In this document: piece after piece, positions 8,595 through 17,399 of the stretch
Position numbering within the stretch: the stretch's first letter is position 1
How the letters are laid out: each line of letters begins with the position of its first letter
Assembly: GCA_016288005.1 (NCBI GenBank)
Contig: JAEEXY010000030.1
Coordinates: forward strand, 1 to 35,976
Source: Lachnospiraceae bacterium
Lineage (GTDB): Bacteria > Bacillota > Clostridia > Lachnospirales > Lachnospiraceae
Direction of reading: 5' to 3'
Length of the DNA stretch: 35,976 nt
Made by a program: the position numbers and the translations under genes
Notes under the pieces: model-generated
Databases searched by the model: none
The model's input: only the letters and a program-made list of their open reading frames with translations
Told to the model about the DNA's origin: nothing

Positions 8595-9566
8595 ATGGCT
8601 ATGACAAAGCAGGAAAAACTGGATGCGAAGCTGGAAAAAGCCTATTACCGCAAGCATAAGTCGCATATCAAGCTGACGGGCGGCGATGTGGCGTTTTACA
8701 TAGTGGATTACATTGTGTTCGGCTTATTCGCGCTGCTGTGCTTTTTCCCCTTTTATTACATCTTCATAAACACCGTTTCAAACAACGAAATGGTGGCCAG
8801 AGGCGCGGTAAACTTTTATCCGATCGGATTTACCTTACAGAACTACAAGGATATGCTGGCGCTCGGAGACCTCGGGCAGGCGTTCATCGTTACGATATCG
8901 CGTACGCTGATCGGTACGGTCCTGATGGTTGTCGCTTCCGCGTTCTGCGGGTATCTGGTCACTAAGAAGGAGATGTGGAACAGGAAATTCTGGTACAGAT
9001 TCCTCGTTATCACGATGTACTTCAACGCAGGTCTGATCCCGGGATATACGAATATGCTGATGCTGGGACTGACCGACAACTACCTGGGATACATTATCCC
9101 GGCTATCGTACAGCCCTATAACATAATACTTGTAAAAACATATATTGAATCGATCCCTGCCGAGCTCGAGGAGAGCGCATTCATCGACGGCGCCGGATAC
9201 ATGACGATATTCAGGAAACTGATATGGCCGCTCTCAAAGCCGATACTCGCAACGATCGCGATATTCGGCGCGGTGGGACACTGGAATTCGTTTATGGATT
9301 CCGTGATCAACATGCAGAATTCCCCGAATCTGCATACCCTGCAGCATAAGCTGTACATCTGGCTGAATCAGTCGAGCAACATCGCTTCCACGATCGGTAC
9401 CGCGCGTACCGCGTCTGAGATGGAAGCGCTGATCAATAAGCTGAATTCGGGTAAGGTTATCAAATACACGATCTCGATGGTTACGGTCCTTCCGATACTC
9501 CTGGTATACCCCTGGATGCAGAAATATTTTGAAAAGGGTATAATGTTGGGAGCAGTCAAGGGCTGA
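8595..9566 (+). CDS. Sugar ABC transporter permease, YtcP/LplC type
   Basis: The 323-aa protein is the second permease of the transporter. A long basic cytoplasmic N-terminus (KQEKLDAKLEKAYYRKHK) precedes six predicted helices. The EAA motif reads EESAFIDGAGYMTIFRKLIW and docks the shared ATPase in this family. The region PFYYIFINTVSNNEM and the C-terminal PWMQKYFEKGIMLGAVKG ending are characteristic of YtcP/LplC members. A strong ribosome site (aaggagga) lies upstream and the gene is packed between its partner permease and the binding protein, so all three should be co-transcribed. Confidence 0.93.
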   Translation: MAMTKQEKLDAKLEKAYYRKHKSHIKLTGGDVAFYIVDYIVFGLFALLCFFPFYYIFINTVSNNEMVARGAVNFYPIGFTLQNYKDMLALGDLGQAFIVTISRTLIGTVLMVVASAFCGYLVTKKEMWNRKFWYRFLVITMYFNAGLIPGYTNMLMLGLTDNYLGYIIPAIVQPYNIILVKTYIESIPAELEESAFIDGAGYMTIFRKLIWPLSKPILATIAIFGAVGHWNSFMDSVINMQNSPNLHTLQHKLYIWLNQSSNIASTIGTARTASEMEALINKLNSGKVIKYTISMVTVLPILLVYPWMQKYFEKGIMLGAVKG

Positions 9567-9584
9567 TAAGAGAGGAGCACTAAA

Positions 9585-11360
9585 ATGATGAAAAAGATTA
9601 TTTCTTTCGTACTCGTGCTGGCGATGGTCATGTCACTGGCCGCATGCACTAAAAATGCGGATGTGACCGGGCGCGGCTCGGACAATAATACCGGCACTGT
9701 GACCGGTGAAGCAGCGGGCAAGGACGAAACATCGGCCCCCGTAGAGCTGGTCGTTTATTCACAGCTGGCAAACTATTCGGGCGAACAGCAGGGCTGGATC
9801 GCAAAGCTGCTGTTGGAAAAGTTCAATGTAAAGCTGACCATCATCCCCGATTCGGACGGTGTGTTCGATACGCGTATGGAGTCCGGAACCCTCGGTGATA
9901 TCGTGGTATTCGGATCTACGGGCAATGATTACAAGCGTGCGGTAAAGAGCGGCATGCTCCTGGACTGGAACAAGTATAACCTGCTCGATAACTACGGCAA
10001 GGATATCAGGGACACGATGGGACAGGCTCTCGCTGCCAATAAGTCATTAACATCGACAATTACCGAAGGCGCGAGCGATGCGCTCTACGGATTCGGACAT
10101 TCCGTGGCATCATCGAGCGAATCGCACGAGCAGTTCTTCTATACATGGGATATCCGCTGGGATCTGTACAAGGCGCTCGGCTATCCCGTAGTCAAGAATC
10201 TCGACGATCTGGTTACCCTGTTCGAGCAGATGAAGCAGATCTGCCCCACAGACGAGAACGGAAACCCTACCTATGCCGTATCGATCTGGCCCGACTGGGA
10301 CGGAAACATGGTTATGTATATCAAGGCATTCGCTACGGCGTACTGGGGATATGACGAGATGCAGCTGGGCATCTACGATCCCGACACAGGCAAGATGCAT
10401 GACGCGCTCGAGCCCGACGGACCGTATCTGACCTCGCTGAAGTTTTTTAATACCCTCTACCAGAAGGGACTCTTAGACCCCAACTCGATGACTCAGACAT
10501 ATACCGAGATGATCGAGAAAATGAAGGTCGGTGGTGTATTCTTCTCGATATTCAACTATGCGGGCAGCGGTCCTTTCAACACCGATACGCATATGTCCGA
10601 AGGCAAATATATGTACACGATGGTTCCCGAAGAGGCGGTTCCGCTCTGCTACGGCATGAGCCCCTACGGCGGAAACCGTGTATGGACGATCGGCGCGAAC
10701 ACCGAGCATCCCGAGCTGTGCATGCAGATCATCAACTGGCTGTGCACTCCCGACGGATACATGACGGCTCTCTACGGTCCCAAGGATATCACATGGTACT
10801 ATGATGCCGACGGCCGCGCATGCCTGACCGAGTTCGGCTCGCAGTGCATCAACGATAAGGAAAACACGGTCATGAGCGAGGAGAAGGCGGGCAAGTATGC
10901 CGGAGGTACCTTCCATGACGGCGAGCTCCAGATCAACAACACGACCTGGTCCGGTAATGAGATCAACCCCAACACCTCGGGCGATACCTACGACCAGCAG
11001 TACTGGAGGAGCATCGCGAACAAGATCGATTATCCGATCCAGCAGGACTGGGTAGACTACAACGGAGCCGAGAACGTGGCCGAGTACATGGAGCATCTGC
11101 AGTACAAGGTAGCTCCTGCCACCGAGTACAACGAGGCGGAGATGGACGACGACTTTGAGCTGATCTGGAAGCAGGTTACGACCTGTATCGTGGACTACAG
11201 CTGGAAGGCTATCTATGCGGCATCGGACGGCGAGTACAACTACTATGTGAACCAGATGATCAACACCGCGAACGCATACGGCTACGAGCAGTGCAAACAG
11301 TGGTCGATCGATGAGGCAGCAAAGCGCCATGCGCTCGAAGAGGCTGTAAGAGGCAAATAA
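9585..11360 (+). CDS. Extracellular solute-binding lipoprotein of the ABC transporter (LplA type)
   Basis: The 591-aa protein begins with a lipoprotein signal peptide ending LAAC, so it is tethered to the outer face of the membrane. After a short Gly/Thr/Asn linker the sequence shows the two-lobed binding fold of LplA-like proteins, with many aromatic residues (for example YTWDIRWDLYKALGYPVV, WNGNM-like and GNRVWTIGANTEHPE segments) that usually stack on sugar rings. Start ATG 9585 lies 9-10 bases after gaggag; ATG 9588 directly follows and is equally possible. It is the third gene of the transporter operon. Ligand is unknown; an oligosaccharide released by the neighbouring GH5 enzyme is the obvious candidate. 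Confidence 0.92.
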   Translation: MMKKIISFVLVLAMVMSLAACTKNADVTGRGSDNNTGTVTGEAAGKDETSAPVELVVYSQLANYSGEQQGWIAKLLLEKFNVKLTIIPDSDGVFDTRMESGTLGDIVVFGSTGNDYKRAVKSGMLLDWNKYNLLDNYGKDIRDTMGQALAANKSLTSTITEGASDALYGFGHSVASSSESHEQFFYTWDIRWDLYKALGYPVVKNLDDLVTLFEQMKQICPTDENGNPTYAVSIWPDWDGNMVMYIKAFATAYWGYDEMQLGIYDPDTGKMHDALEPDGPYLTSLKFFNTLYQKGLLDPNSMTQTYTEMIEKMKVGGVFFSIFNYAGSGPFNTDTHMSEGKYMYTMVPEEAVPLCYGMSPYGGNRVWTIGANTEHPELCMQIINWLCTPDGYMTALYGPKDITWYYDADGRACLTEFGSQCINDKENTVMSEEKAGKYAGGTFHDGELQINNTTWSGNEINPNTSGDTYDQQYWRSIANKIDYPIQQDWVDYNGAENVAEYMEHLQYKVAPATEYNEAEMDDDFELIWKQVTTCIVDYSWKAIYAASDGEYNYYVNQMINTANAYGYEQCKQWSIDEAAKRHALEEAVRGK

Positions 11361-11432
11361 AGCTGCCGGTATGCAGCTCTGAAGATTAAATGATTACGGT
11401 GCCACCGGAGGATGCAAGGTTTTCCGGTGGCA
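11361..11432 (+). promoter_or_regulatory. Two hairpins between binding-protein and GH5 genes
   Basis: agctgc/gcagct (11361-11378) is followed by a perfect 10-bp stem, tgccaccgga (11400-11409) with tccggtggca (11423-11432). Neither has a T-run. They could stabilise the 3' end of the abundant binding-protein mRNA or tune read-through into the GH5 gene. Confidence 0.45.
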
Positions 11433-11478
11433 TTGATAAACTATAGGACAGAATTAAAGTCTGAAAATGAGGATGGAT

Positions 11479-14091
11479 ATGAAGAATAACATGACTATGA
11501 TACAGGGCGGCAGGATGCGTACGACCGGAAAGCACCTGCAGGACGGCAGCAGGATGCTTCTTGCCGGAAAGTACCGGCTCGTGCGTTGCCTGATATGCGT
11601 GCTGACGGTACTGGCACTGACGGTCACGGGCTGCAAAAAAACTGCTGATGACGGGAATGATAAGCCCGCGGCGGGCACGGAGAACGTGACCAGTACGGAA
11701 AACAATAATGCAGGGAACGGCGCGGGTACAGACAACGGCAGTGAGGGAGCGGGCAGTGTGACTCCCGGAACCGATGCGGGACAGGCTGCAGGCGATCAGG
11801 GTACGGATACAAATACGTCCGATGCGGGAGCAGCCGGCGTACCGGATATGACGGCATATAAGACTAAGCCCTCGGGCACAAACTATATCGAGCTGGCGCT
11901 CAACGTGTATTATAACGACGCGGATCACTCATACTACAGCAACGAGTCCGGAAAACAGTCGATATTCGTGACCGAAGCCGGGCAGTATGCGGTCGAGTTC
12001 GACTGCGGGGCGGACCTCTCGGCCGAGGCGGTCGCAGCGGGCGTGAGTGCGCTGAAGAACCTCACCGCGATCTATATCACGGATATGGAACACATCAGAG
12101 GCGACGGACAGTCACCGATCACCGCCTGCAATATCATCTACGACAAGGTGATAGTGGACGGCACGGAGCTCACCGTGACCATGGACGCTCCCAAATCCGC
12201 TCTGAAGTCGAACGGCGTATTTGACACGAACGATCCCGTAAACTCGTGGGACGGCTCATGCGTCGCAGAGGTGGAGATGGGCGAGCATGTGGCCAATTTT
12301 ACAACTGTGGACAGCCCCAAAAAGGCAGTGGTGGTATTTACGCTCTCAGACCTCAAATGGGGCGGGGACGAGCCCGCGCAGCAGGGGACGAACACACAGC
12401 CTGTTGCGGACGGCACGAATAATGCCAAGTTCAGCGATATGGATCTGACAAATATGAACTCGATCGAGCTGTCCTATTACATGGGCAACGGTATCAATCT
12501 GGGAAATACATTTGAGGCGACCTCGAGCGGCAGGAACGCGTCGGTTACGACCTATGAGTGCGCATGGGGCCAGCCGATCACCTCGGAGGCCATGATAAAG
12601 GGCTACAAGGCAGCAGGCTTCGATACGCTGCGCATACCTGTATCGTGGTGCAATACGATGGACTTTGCCAAGGATGACTATGAGATCAACGCGGATTATC
12701 TCGAGCGTGTGGCTGAGGTCGTAAACTGGGCGCTTGATGCCGAAATGTTCGTGGTACTCAACGATCACTGGGACTCCGGCTGGTGGGCAATGTTCGGCTC
12801 CGCCGATCCCACGACAGTCGATAAGGCATGGAAGATCTACACCGAGATGTGGACGCAGGTGTCGACGTATTTCAAGGATTACCCGGATATGCTGATATTC
12901 GAGTCGGCCAACGAAGAGCTCGGAAACGGCCTCAACAATAACGGAAGCTGGGCCGATTCAGGGTCTCTGTCCGCTGACGGACAGTACAGCATGACCCACG
13001 ATATCAACCAGAAATTCGTCGATATCGTGAGATCGACCGGCGGCAACAACGATGACCGTTTCCTGTTGATCGCCGGCTACAATACCGACATCACGGATAC
13101 ATGTGACGCGAGATTCGTGATGCCGACGGATACCGCGAAGGGCAAGCTGTTCCTTTCCGTACACTACTATACGCCCTGGAACTACTGCGGCGCGGGTGAA
13201 GGCGGAACATGGTCGAGATGGGGCATCAAAGCCGACTACGACATGATGGATCAGTACCTCGGAAAGCTGAAGAAGTTCTCTGACATGGGTTACGGCATCA
13301 TAATCGGCGAATACGGAGCCCTGCCCGTATATGAGAACGGCAAGCACCAGACACAGGAGAATACCGTAGAGTTTACCGAGTACTTCCTCGATCACTGCGA
13401 TCTGAACAACTGGGTACCCCTGCTCTGGGATACGAACAGCTCTTATGACAAAGTGACCTGCACGATGAGGGATGATGCCGTGGCTGCGGTATTTGCCTCG
13501 AGAAGCTACGAGCAGGAAAAGGCGGCGGGGGCAGGATATCTGACCGCGGTTAAAGACCATATGGCGGCAGCGAGCGCTGCGGCGCCCGAGATGTGGGACG
13601 GCGTGGAGACCTACGAACCCGGCACGCCCGTAGCATGGATCATGTGGAACGGCGGCGCCGGAACCTACAGCGTCGGTGATGTGTTCAACCCCGCGGACAA
13701 TACGATGGGTATCACGGCAACGAACGCGATCGTCGAAGGCCCCGGACAGTATACGGTAAGCCTCGATTTCGCGGGCGGCAACGACGGACTGACATTCGCC
13801 GCGCTGGCTGTCGCGGATGCGGAGCTGCTGTATCCCGGATGCCATCTGCTGATCAATTCGATCACGATAGACGGCAATCCGCTCGAACTCATCGCTACGC
13901 CTTACACGAGCTCGGATGACGGAAAATGCACACGCGTGAACCTGGTGAACGAGTGGGTTAAGACTCCGCCCGCAGATGCGCGTATACTCATGGGTTCGCC
14001 GAGCACCGCGTCTTCGGTGATCATAGACAAGACAAAGCTGGTAGGAATAAAGAATATAACGATAGACTTTACGCTGGCAGTCATTAGGTGA
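11479..14091 (+). CDS. GH5 endo-beta-glucanase lipoprotein with flanking beta modules
   Basis: The 870-aa protein starts at ATG 11479 (gagga five bases upstream; ATG 11467 and 11473 also in frame). A lipoprotein signal ends at Cys52 (VTGC), so the enzyme is held on the outer membrane face. A Thr/Asn/Gly/Asp linker follows, then a beta-rich module (about 130-300). The GH5 barrel starts near 328 (GNGINLGNTFEA), continues with DTLRIPVSW, LNDHW, FESANEE (acid/base Glu479) and IIIGEYGA (nucleophile Glu611). The NLGNT and MIKGYKAAGFDTLRIP pattern fits GH5_4-like endoglucanases/xyloglucanases. The last 155 residues form a module related to one in the surface protein at 4766. It follows the transporter genes and ends at a terminator. 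GH5 identity is firm, exact substrate is inferred. Confidence 0.93.
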   Translation: MKNNMTMIQGGRMRTTGKHLQDGSRMLLAGKYRLVRCLICVLTVLALTVTGCKKTADDGNDKPAAGTENVTSTENNNAGNGAGTDNGSEGAGSVTPGTDAGQAAGDQGTDTNTSDAGAAGVPDMTAYKTKPSGTNYIELALNVYYNDADHSYYSNESGKQSIFVTEAGQYAVEFDCGADLSAEAVAAGVSALKNLTAIYITDMEHIRGDGQSPITACNIIYDKVIVDGTELTVTMDAPKSALKSNGVFDTNDPVNSWDGSCVAEVEMGEHVANFTTVDSPKKAVVVFTLSDLKWGGDEPAQQGTNTQPVADGTNNAKFSDMDLTNMNSIELSYYMGNGINLGNTFEATSSGRNASVTTYECAWGQPITSEAMIKGYKAAGFDTLRIPVSWCNTMDFAKDDYEINADYLERVAEVVNWALDAEMFVVLNDHWDSGWWAMFGSADPTTVDKAWKIYTEMWTQVSTYFKDYPDMLIFESANEELGNGLNNNGSWADSGSLSADGQYSMTHDINQKFVDIVRSTGGNNDDRFLLIAGYNTDITDTCDARFVMPTDTAKGKLFLSVHYYTPWNYCGAGEGGTWSRWGIKADYDMMDQYLGKLKKFSDMGYGIIIGEYGALPVYENGKHQTQENTVEFTEYFLDHCDLNNWVPLLWDTNSSYDKVTCTMRDDAVAAVFASRSYEQEKAAGAGYLTAVKDHMAAASAAAPEMWDGVETYEPGTPVAWIMWNGGAGTYSVGDVFNPADNTMGITATNAIVEGPGQYTVSLDFAGGNDGLTFAALAVADAELLYPGCHLLINSITIDGNPLELIATPYTSSDDGKCTRVNLVNEWVKTPPADARILMGSPSTASSVIIDKTKLVGIKNITIDFTLAVIR

Positions 14092-14157
14092 TAAAAGACA
14101 GGATCTGTGCCGGCGAAGATCAGCTAAGGATTATACGATAAAAGGTTTAGAAACAAT

Positions 14158-14190
14158 GGGCAGGAGGATCATCCCTCCTGCCCGTTTTTT
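14158..14190 (+). terminator. Rho-independent terminator ending the transporter/GH5 operon
   Basis: gggcaggagg (14158-14167) pairs with cctcctgccc (14174-14183), followed by g and six T. It lies between the convergent GH5 and response-regulator genes. Confidence 0.9.
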
Positions 14191-14237
14191 GGATGATGGT
14201 TTATTGCCTGTGTGACCGGCTGCGCAGCCGGCTAAAG

Positions 14238-15794
14238 TCAGTCGATCTGCCCGCCGGCGTGCTTTGAACGGTACTCCGCAGGGCTCTCGCCGATGTATTT
14301 TTTGAACTTCTTATGGAAATAGTCGACATTGCTGTAGCCGACCCTGTCGGCGATCTCATAGACCTTGAGCTTATCGTCGGTCAGCATCTCTATGGCGTGG
14401 CGGATGCGGACGCGGTCGACATAGGTATTGAAGCTCTCGCCGACGGTCTTTGTGAATATCTTCCCGAGATACGAACTGTTATAGCCGAAGAGCGAAGCGA
14501 TCATCTCGAGCTTAAGGTTCGTATTGTAGTTGTGGTCGATGTAGTAGAGGATATCGTCGATAACGCTGTCACGGGATGAGTTGCCCATGGAGTTCATCAG
14601 CTCCTCGAAGCGGTTCGAGAAATAGATGATGATCTCGTAGAGGTAGTTCTGCGCGCTGATGAAAGAGATGATCTCCGCGTTTGACGCGAAGGGCAGGGTT
14701 ATCGTGCTGTAGCGGTGCGTCATCGTATCCTTGATCCGCAGATACAGGTCAGCCAGGAAAAGCTTGACCGCGGTGATGTCCGCATTGACATGGTAGAGGT
14801 ACTCCTCGATCGAATAGAGCACCTCGGCGACCTTTCTGCGGTTAAAGGTCTGGAGATAGTCGGAGATCTGTGCGGTGTATCCGTCAATGCGGGAGTTCTC
14901 GAGCTTCTCCAGATTATTCTGGACGGAGGGCAGATCGTCAAAACCGAGCACATGCTGTCCCTGAACGCAGAAGAAACGGCGGGAGAGGAGCTCCTCCGCC
15001 TGCGCGTAGGACTCGGGGATATCGGAGAGAGAACTGACCACGCAGCCGTACGCCACGAATATGCTGTCGAGCGGGCTGCCCTGCTCGGGCTCGGACTCGT
15101 AGTGGCCGAGAAAGCGCTTAAAGCGGTCTATGCCGGAATCTCCGAGGAGCAGAAGGATATCGTGCCCGCGGTATACGAGATGGACCGAAGCGGAAGACCT
15201 GCTCCCTGCCGCGTTGAACAGCTCGGAGAAACGGTAGGGCAGCTCCTGATCGGACATGTTGAAATTCTCGTAGGCGACGATCTGGTATTTGTCCGCGAGG
15301 AGCCCCGGATCCGCTGCGCTGAGGAGCTTCAGGTCGAGGTTGTGCGAAAGTATGTCGCTGATTATCTCTTTTTTGGACTTGGTGCGAAAAAAGAGTTCAC
15401 GGGACCTCGCGTCGGCTTCGTTGTCCAGCATGCCGTTTATCTCGCGGACCGCTGAGGTGAGCTCGTCCTCGTCGATGGGTTTGGTCAGATAGTGGCGCAC
15501 ATTATACTTCATGGCCTCCTGGGCATATTTAAAGTCGGAATATCCGGAAAGGATGATAAAATGCCCCTCAAAACCCTCCTCGGTGAGCCTCCTGATGGCA
15601 TCAAGGCCGCTGAGTCCGGGCATGCGGATGTCCATGAGGACGATCGCGGGGTTGAGCCGGAGAATATCCGCAACAGCCTCGGCTCCGCTGCCGGTCTCCC
15701 CGCAGATCTCGTATCCCAGGCTCTTCCAGTCGACTATAAGCTTTATACCGTCTCTGATGGCTTTTTCGTCATCGGCAATGTAAAGTGATCTCAT
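14238..15794 (-). CDS. YesN-type response regulator, receiver plus AraC DNA-binding domain
   Basis: The 518-aa protein starts at ATG 15794 because gagagg lies five bases upstream and the receiver domain begins at once (MRSLYIADDE). The receiver has the acidic pair Asp8/Asp9, phosphorylation site Asp55 (VLMDIRMPG), Ser83 and Lys105 (LTKPID). A long middle region of YesN/SpoIIID-independent type without known catalytic motifs precedes a C-terminal AraC domain with two helix-turn-helices (LEMIASLFGYNSSYLGKIF and VYEIADRVGYSNVDYFHKKF). Such regulators activate sugar ABC transporter and glycoside hydrolase genes when a YesM-type kinase senses extracellular sugar. No kinase gene is adjacent, so the partner lies elsewhere. 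The position between GH5 and GH8 suggests it controls this locus. Confidence 0.93.
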   Translation of the reverse strand: MRSLYIADDEKAIRDGIKLIVDWKSLGYEICGETGSGAEAVADILRLNPAIVLMDIRMPGLSGLDAIRRLTEEGFEGHFIILSGYSDFKYAQEAMKYNVRHYLTKPIDEDELTSAVREINGMLDNEADARSRELFFRTKSKKEIISDILSHNLDLKLLSAADPGLLADKYQIVAYENFNMSDQELPYRFSELFNAAGSRSSASVHLVYRGHDILLLLGDSGIDRFKRFLGHYESEPEQGSPLDSIFVAYGCVVSSLSDIPESYAQAEELLSRRFFCVQGQHVLGFDDLPSVQNNLEKLENSRIDGYTAQISDYLQTFNRRKVAEVLYSIEEYLYHVNADITAVKLFLADLYLRIKDTMTHRYSTITLPFASNAEIISFISAQNYLYEIIIYFSNRFEELMNSMGNSSRDSVIDDILYYIDHNYNTNLKLEMIASLFGYNSSYLGKIFTKTVGESFNTYVDRVRIRHAIEMLTDDKLKVYEIADRVGYSNVDYFHKKFKKYIGESPAEYRSKHAGGQID

Positions 15795-15859
15795 ATATCC
15801 TCTCAGGCTCCGTTCCGACTTACTGACCACGCGGACCTCAGATCGGCCCGTTATGTAGA

Positions 15860-15889
15860 ATTATACCGCATTATGGCGAGTTTTGACAA
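15860..15889 (-). promoter_or_regulatory. Predicted sigma-A promoter of the response regulator
   Basis: On the reverse strand TTGTCA (15889-15884) and TATAAT (15865-15860) are separated by 18 bases. The short inverted repeat ttgc-gaa-gcaa lies just upstream at 15890-15900 and could be an operator. The rest of the divergent gap to 16013 shows no clear forward promoter. Confidence 0.6.
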
Positions 15890-16013
15890 TTGCGAAGCAA
15901 CAATTACGGAGAAAAACCGATGTGCGTCATATATGATACGAGGCAAGGGGATCACGATACATATCGGAAACCCGGCAGCAGGATGACCAAAACTCATGGG
16001 GAAGGGAGTAAAA

Positions 16014-17225
16014 ATGAGCGGAGCATACAGATCAGGCGAATATACAAATCTGTTCAGGATGATAGGCAAGACCGAGGAAGATGTGGACACAAGGCTCGTA
16101 CAGATATGGGATACTTTTTTCTATGGGAGCGAAGACGAGCGTATCTATCACCCGGTCGGTGACGATATGGGGTATCTTGAGGATACCGGCAACCATGACG
16201 CGAGGACCGAGGGTATGTCGTACGGCATGATGATGTGCGTACAGACCGATCACAAGGCGGAGTTCGACCGTATCTGGAAATGGGCGTACACATATATGTG
16301 GCATCGTGAGCCCGGACCGGAGCACGGATACTTTGCATGGTCATGCGCAGTGGACGGAAAACGCAACGCTGAAGGCGCCGCGCCCGACGGAGAGGAATAC
16401 TTCGCGCTGGCGCTGCTGTTCGCGTCGCACAGATGGGGAGACGGCGAAGGCATATATGAGTATTCCGCGCATGCGAAGAAGATACTCTCGGAGATGGTAC
16501 ACAAGGGTGAGCCCGGACATCCCGGTGTGCCGATGTTTAACCCCGACAATAAACAGATACTGTTCGTGGCGGGAGCGGACTTTACCGACCCGTCGTATCA
16601 CCTGCCTCATTTCTATGAGCTGTTCGCCGAATGGGGAAATGAGGAGGATAAGGAGTTCTTCCGTGAGGCTGCGGACGTGAGCCGCAGGTACCTTACAAAG
16701 GCATGTCATCCGGATACCGGCATGTCTGCGGAATATGCCGAGTTTGACGGCAGGCCGTATACCCGCAGGCTCCCCTGGACCACGGACAGACACGACTGTT
16801 TCTACAGTGACGCGTACAGGACCGCGGCCAATATAGGTCTGGACTACGAATGGTTCGCGACCGATGAGGGGCAGTGTGCGGCAGACCTGAACCTGCTGAG
16901 ATTCCTCGACGCAAAGGGCGATAAGATGACCGGCATATTTGAGATCGACGGAACGGAGGTGCCGGGCTCGGCACTCCACCCCGTAGGCATGAAGGTGACC
17001 ACGGCAGAGGGCCTGCTCGCTGTAGTGGGGCCGTATCTGGAAATGTGCGGCGGCAAGTACGGACTCTTAGAGAGCGTGATGCCAAAGGACGTGTATGAGA
17101 CGGCCTGCAGGTGGCTCGCCGATCTGTGGGAGACGCCTCTTCGAGGCGGAAACAGGCGCTACTATGACAACTGCCTGTACTTCTTTGCGTATCTGGCGCT
17201 CAGCGGCAGATACAGAATATGGTGA
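16014..17225 (+). CDS. Glycoside hydrolase family 8, reducing-end xylose-releasing exo-oligoxylanase-like
   Basis: The 403-aa protein starts at ATG 16014, preceded by gaagggag; the ATG at 15996 lacks a ribosome site. There is no signal peptide, so it works in the cytoplasm on imported oligomers. GH8 hallmarks are DARTEGMSYGMM with catalytic Glu66, APDGEEYFA with Asp125 and FYSDAYR with Asp266. These positions match closely the catalytic set recalled for Bacillus halodurans Rex (Glu70, Asp128, Asp263). A Leu-His-Pro at 321-323 corresponds to the barrier loop that makes Rex act from the reducing end. Length also matches Rex rather than secreted GH8 cellulases. Activity on xylo-oligosaccharides is therefore the favoured reading. 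It lies next to the regulator and the GH5/transport operon. Confidence 0.88.
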   Translation: MSGAYRSGEYTNLFRMIGKTEEDVDTRLVQIWDTFFYGSEDERIYHPVGDDMGYLEDTGNHDARTEGMSYGMMMCVQTDHKAEFDRIWKWAYTYMWHREPGPEHGYFAWSCAVDGKRNAEGAAPDGEEYFALALLFASHRWGDGEGIYEYSAHAKKILSEMVHKGEPGHPGVPMFNPDNKQILFVAGADFTDPSYHLPHFYELFAEWGNEEDKEFFREAADVSRRYLTKACHPDTGMSAEYAEFDGRPYTRRLPWTTDRHDCFYSDAYRTAANIGLDYEWFATDEGQCAADLNLLRFLDAKGDKMTGIFEIDGTEVPGSALHPVGMKVTTAEGLLAVVGPYLEMCGGKYGLLESVMPKDVYETACRWLADLWETPLRGGNRRYYDNCLYFFAYLALSGRYRIW

Positions 17226-17321
17226 CGGCTGCCCGGTACGGCAGATACGGGATCCGGAGACGGATGATGTGCAATATCACCAAAAAAATTATAGAAAACT
17301 AAAATTTTTTATGCAAAATCG

Positions 17322-17350
17322 TTGACTAACCTATCCCCCATTGGTATTAT
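17322..17350 (+). promoter_or_regulatory. Predicted promoter of the purine permease
   Basis: TTGACT (17322-17327) and TATTAT (17345-17350) are spaced by 17 bases. An imperfect dyad of cccca and tgggg flanks the -10 box (17335-17361) and may be an operator or a weak early hairpin. I looked for a purine riboswitch between 17226 and 17399 and saw none. Confidence 0.7.
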
Positions 17351-17399
17351 TATCAGTGGGGTGTTTTTTACTCACTATATATGTATCGGAGGACAAACT

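Noticed and set aside
14715..15455. Long forward frame opposite the response regulator
   Set aside because: Antisense shadow; the reverse strand has clear receiver and AraC motifs.
17226..17399. Possible purine riboswitch before the purine permease
   Set aside because: No three-way junction or conserved purine-aptamer bases were found; only a promoter and an imperfect dyad are seen.
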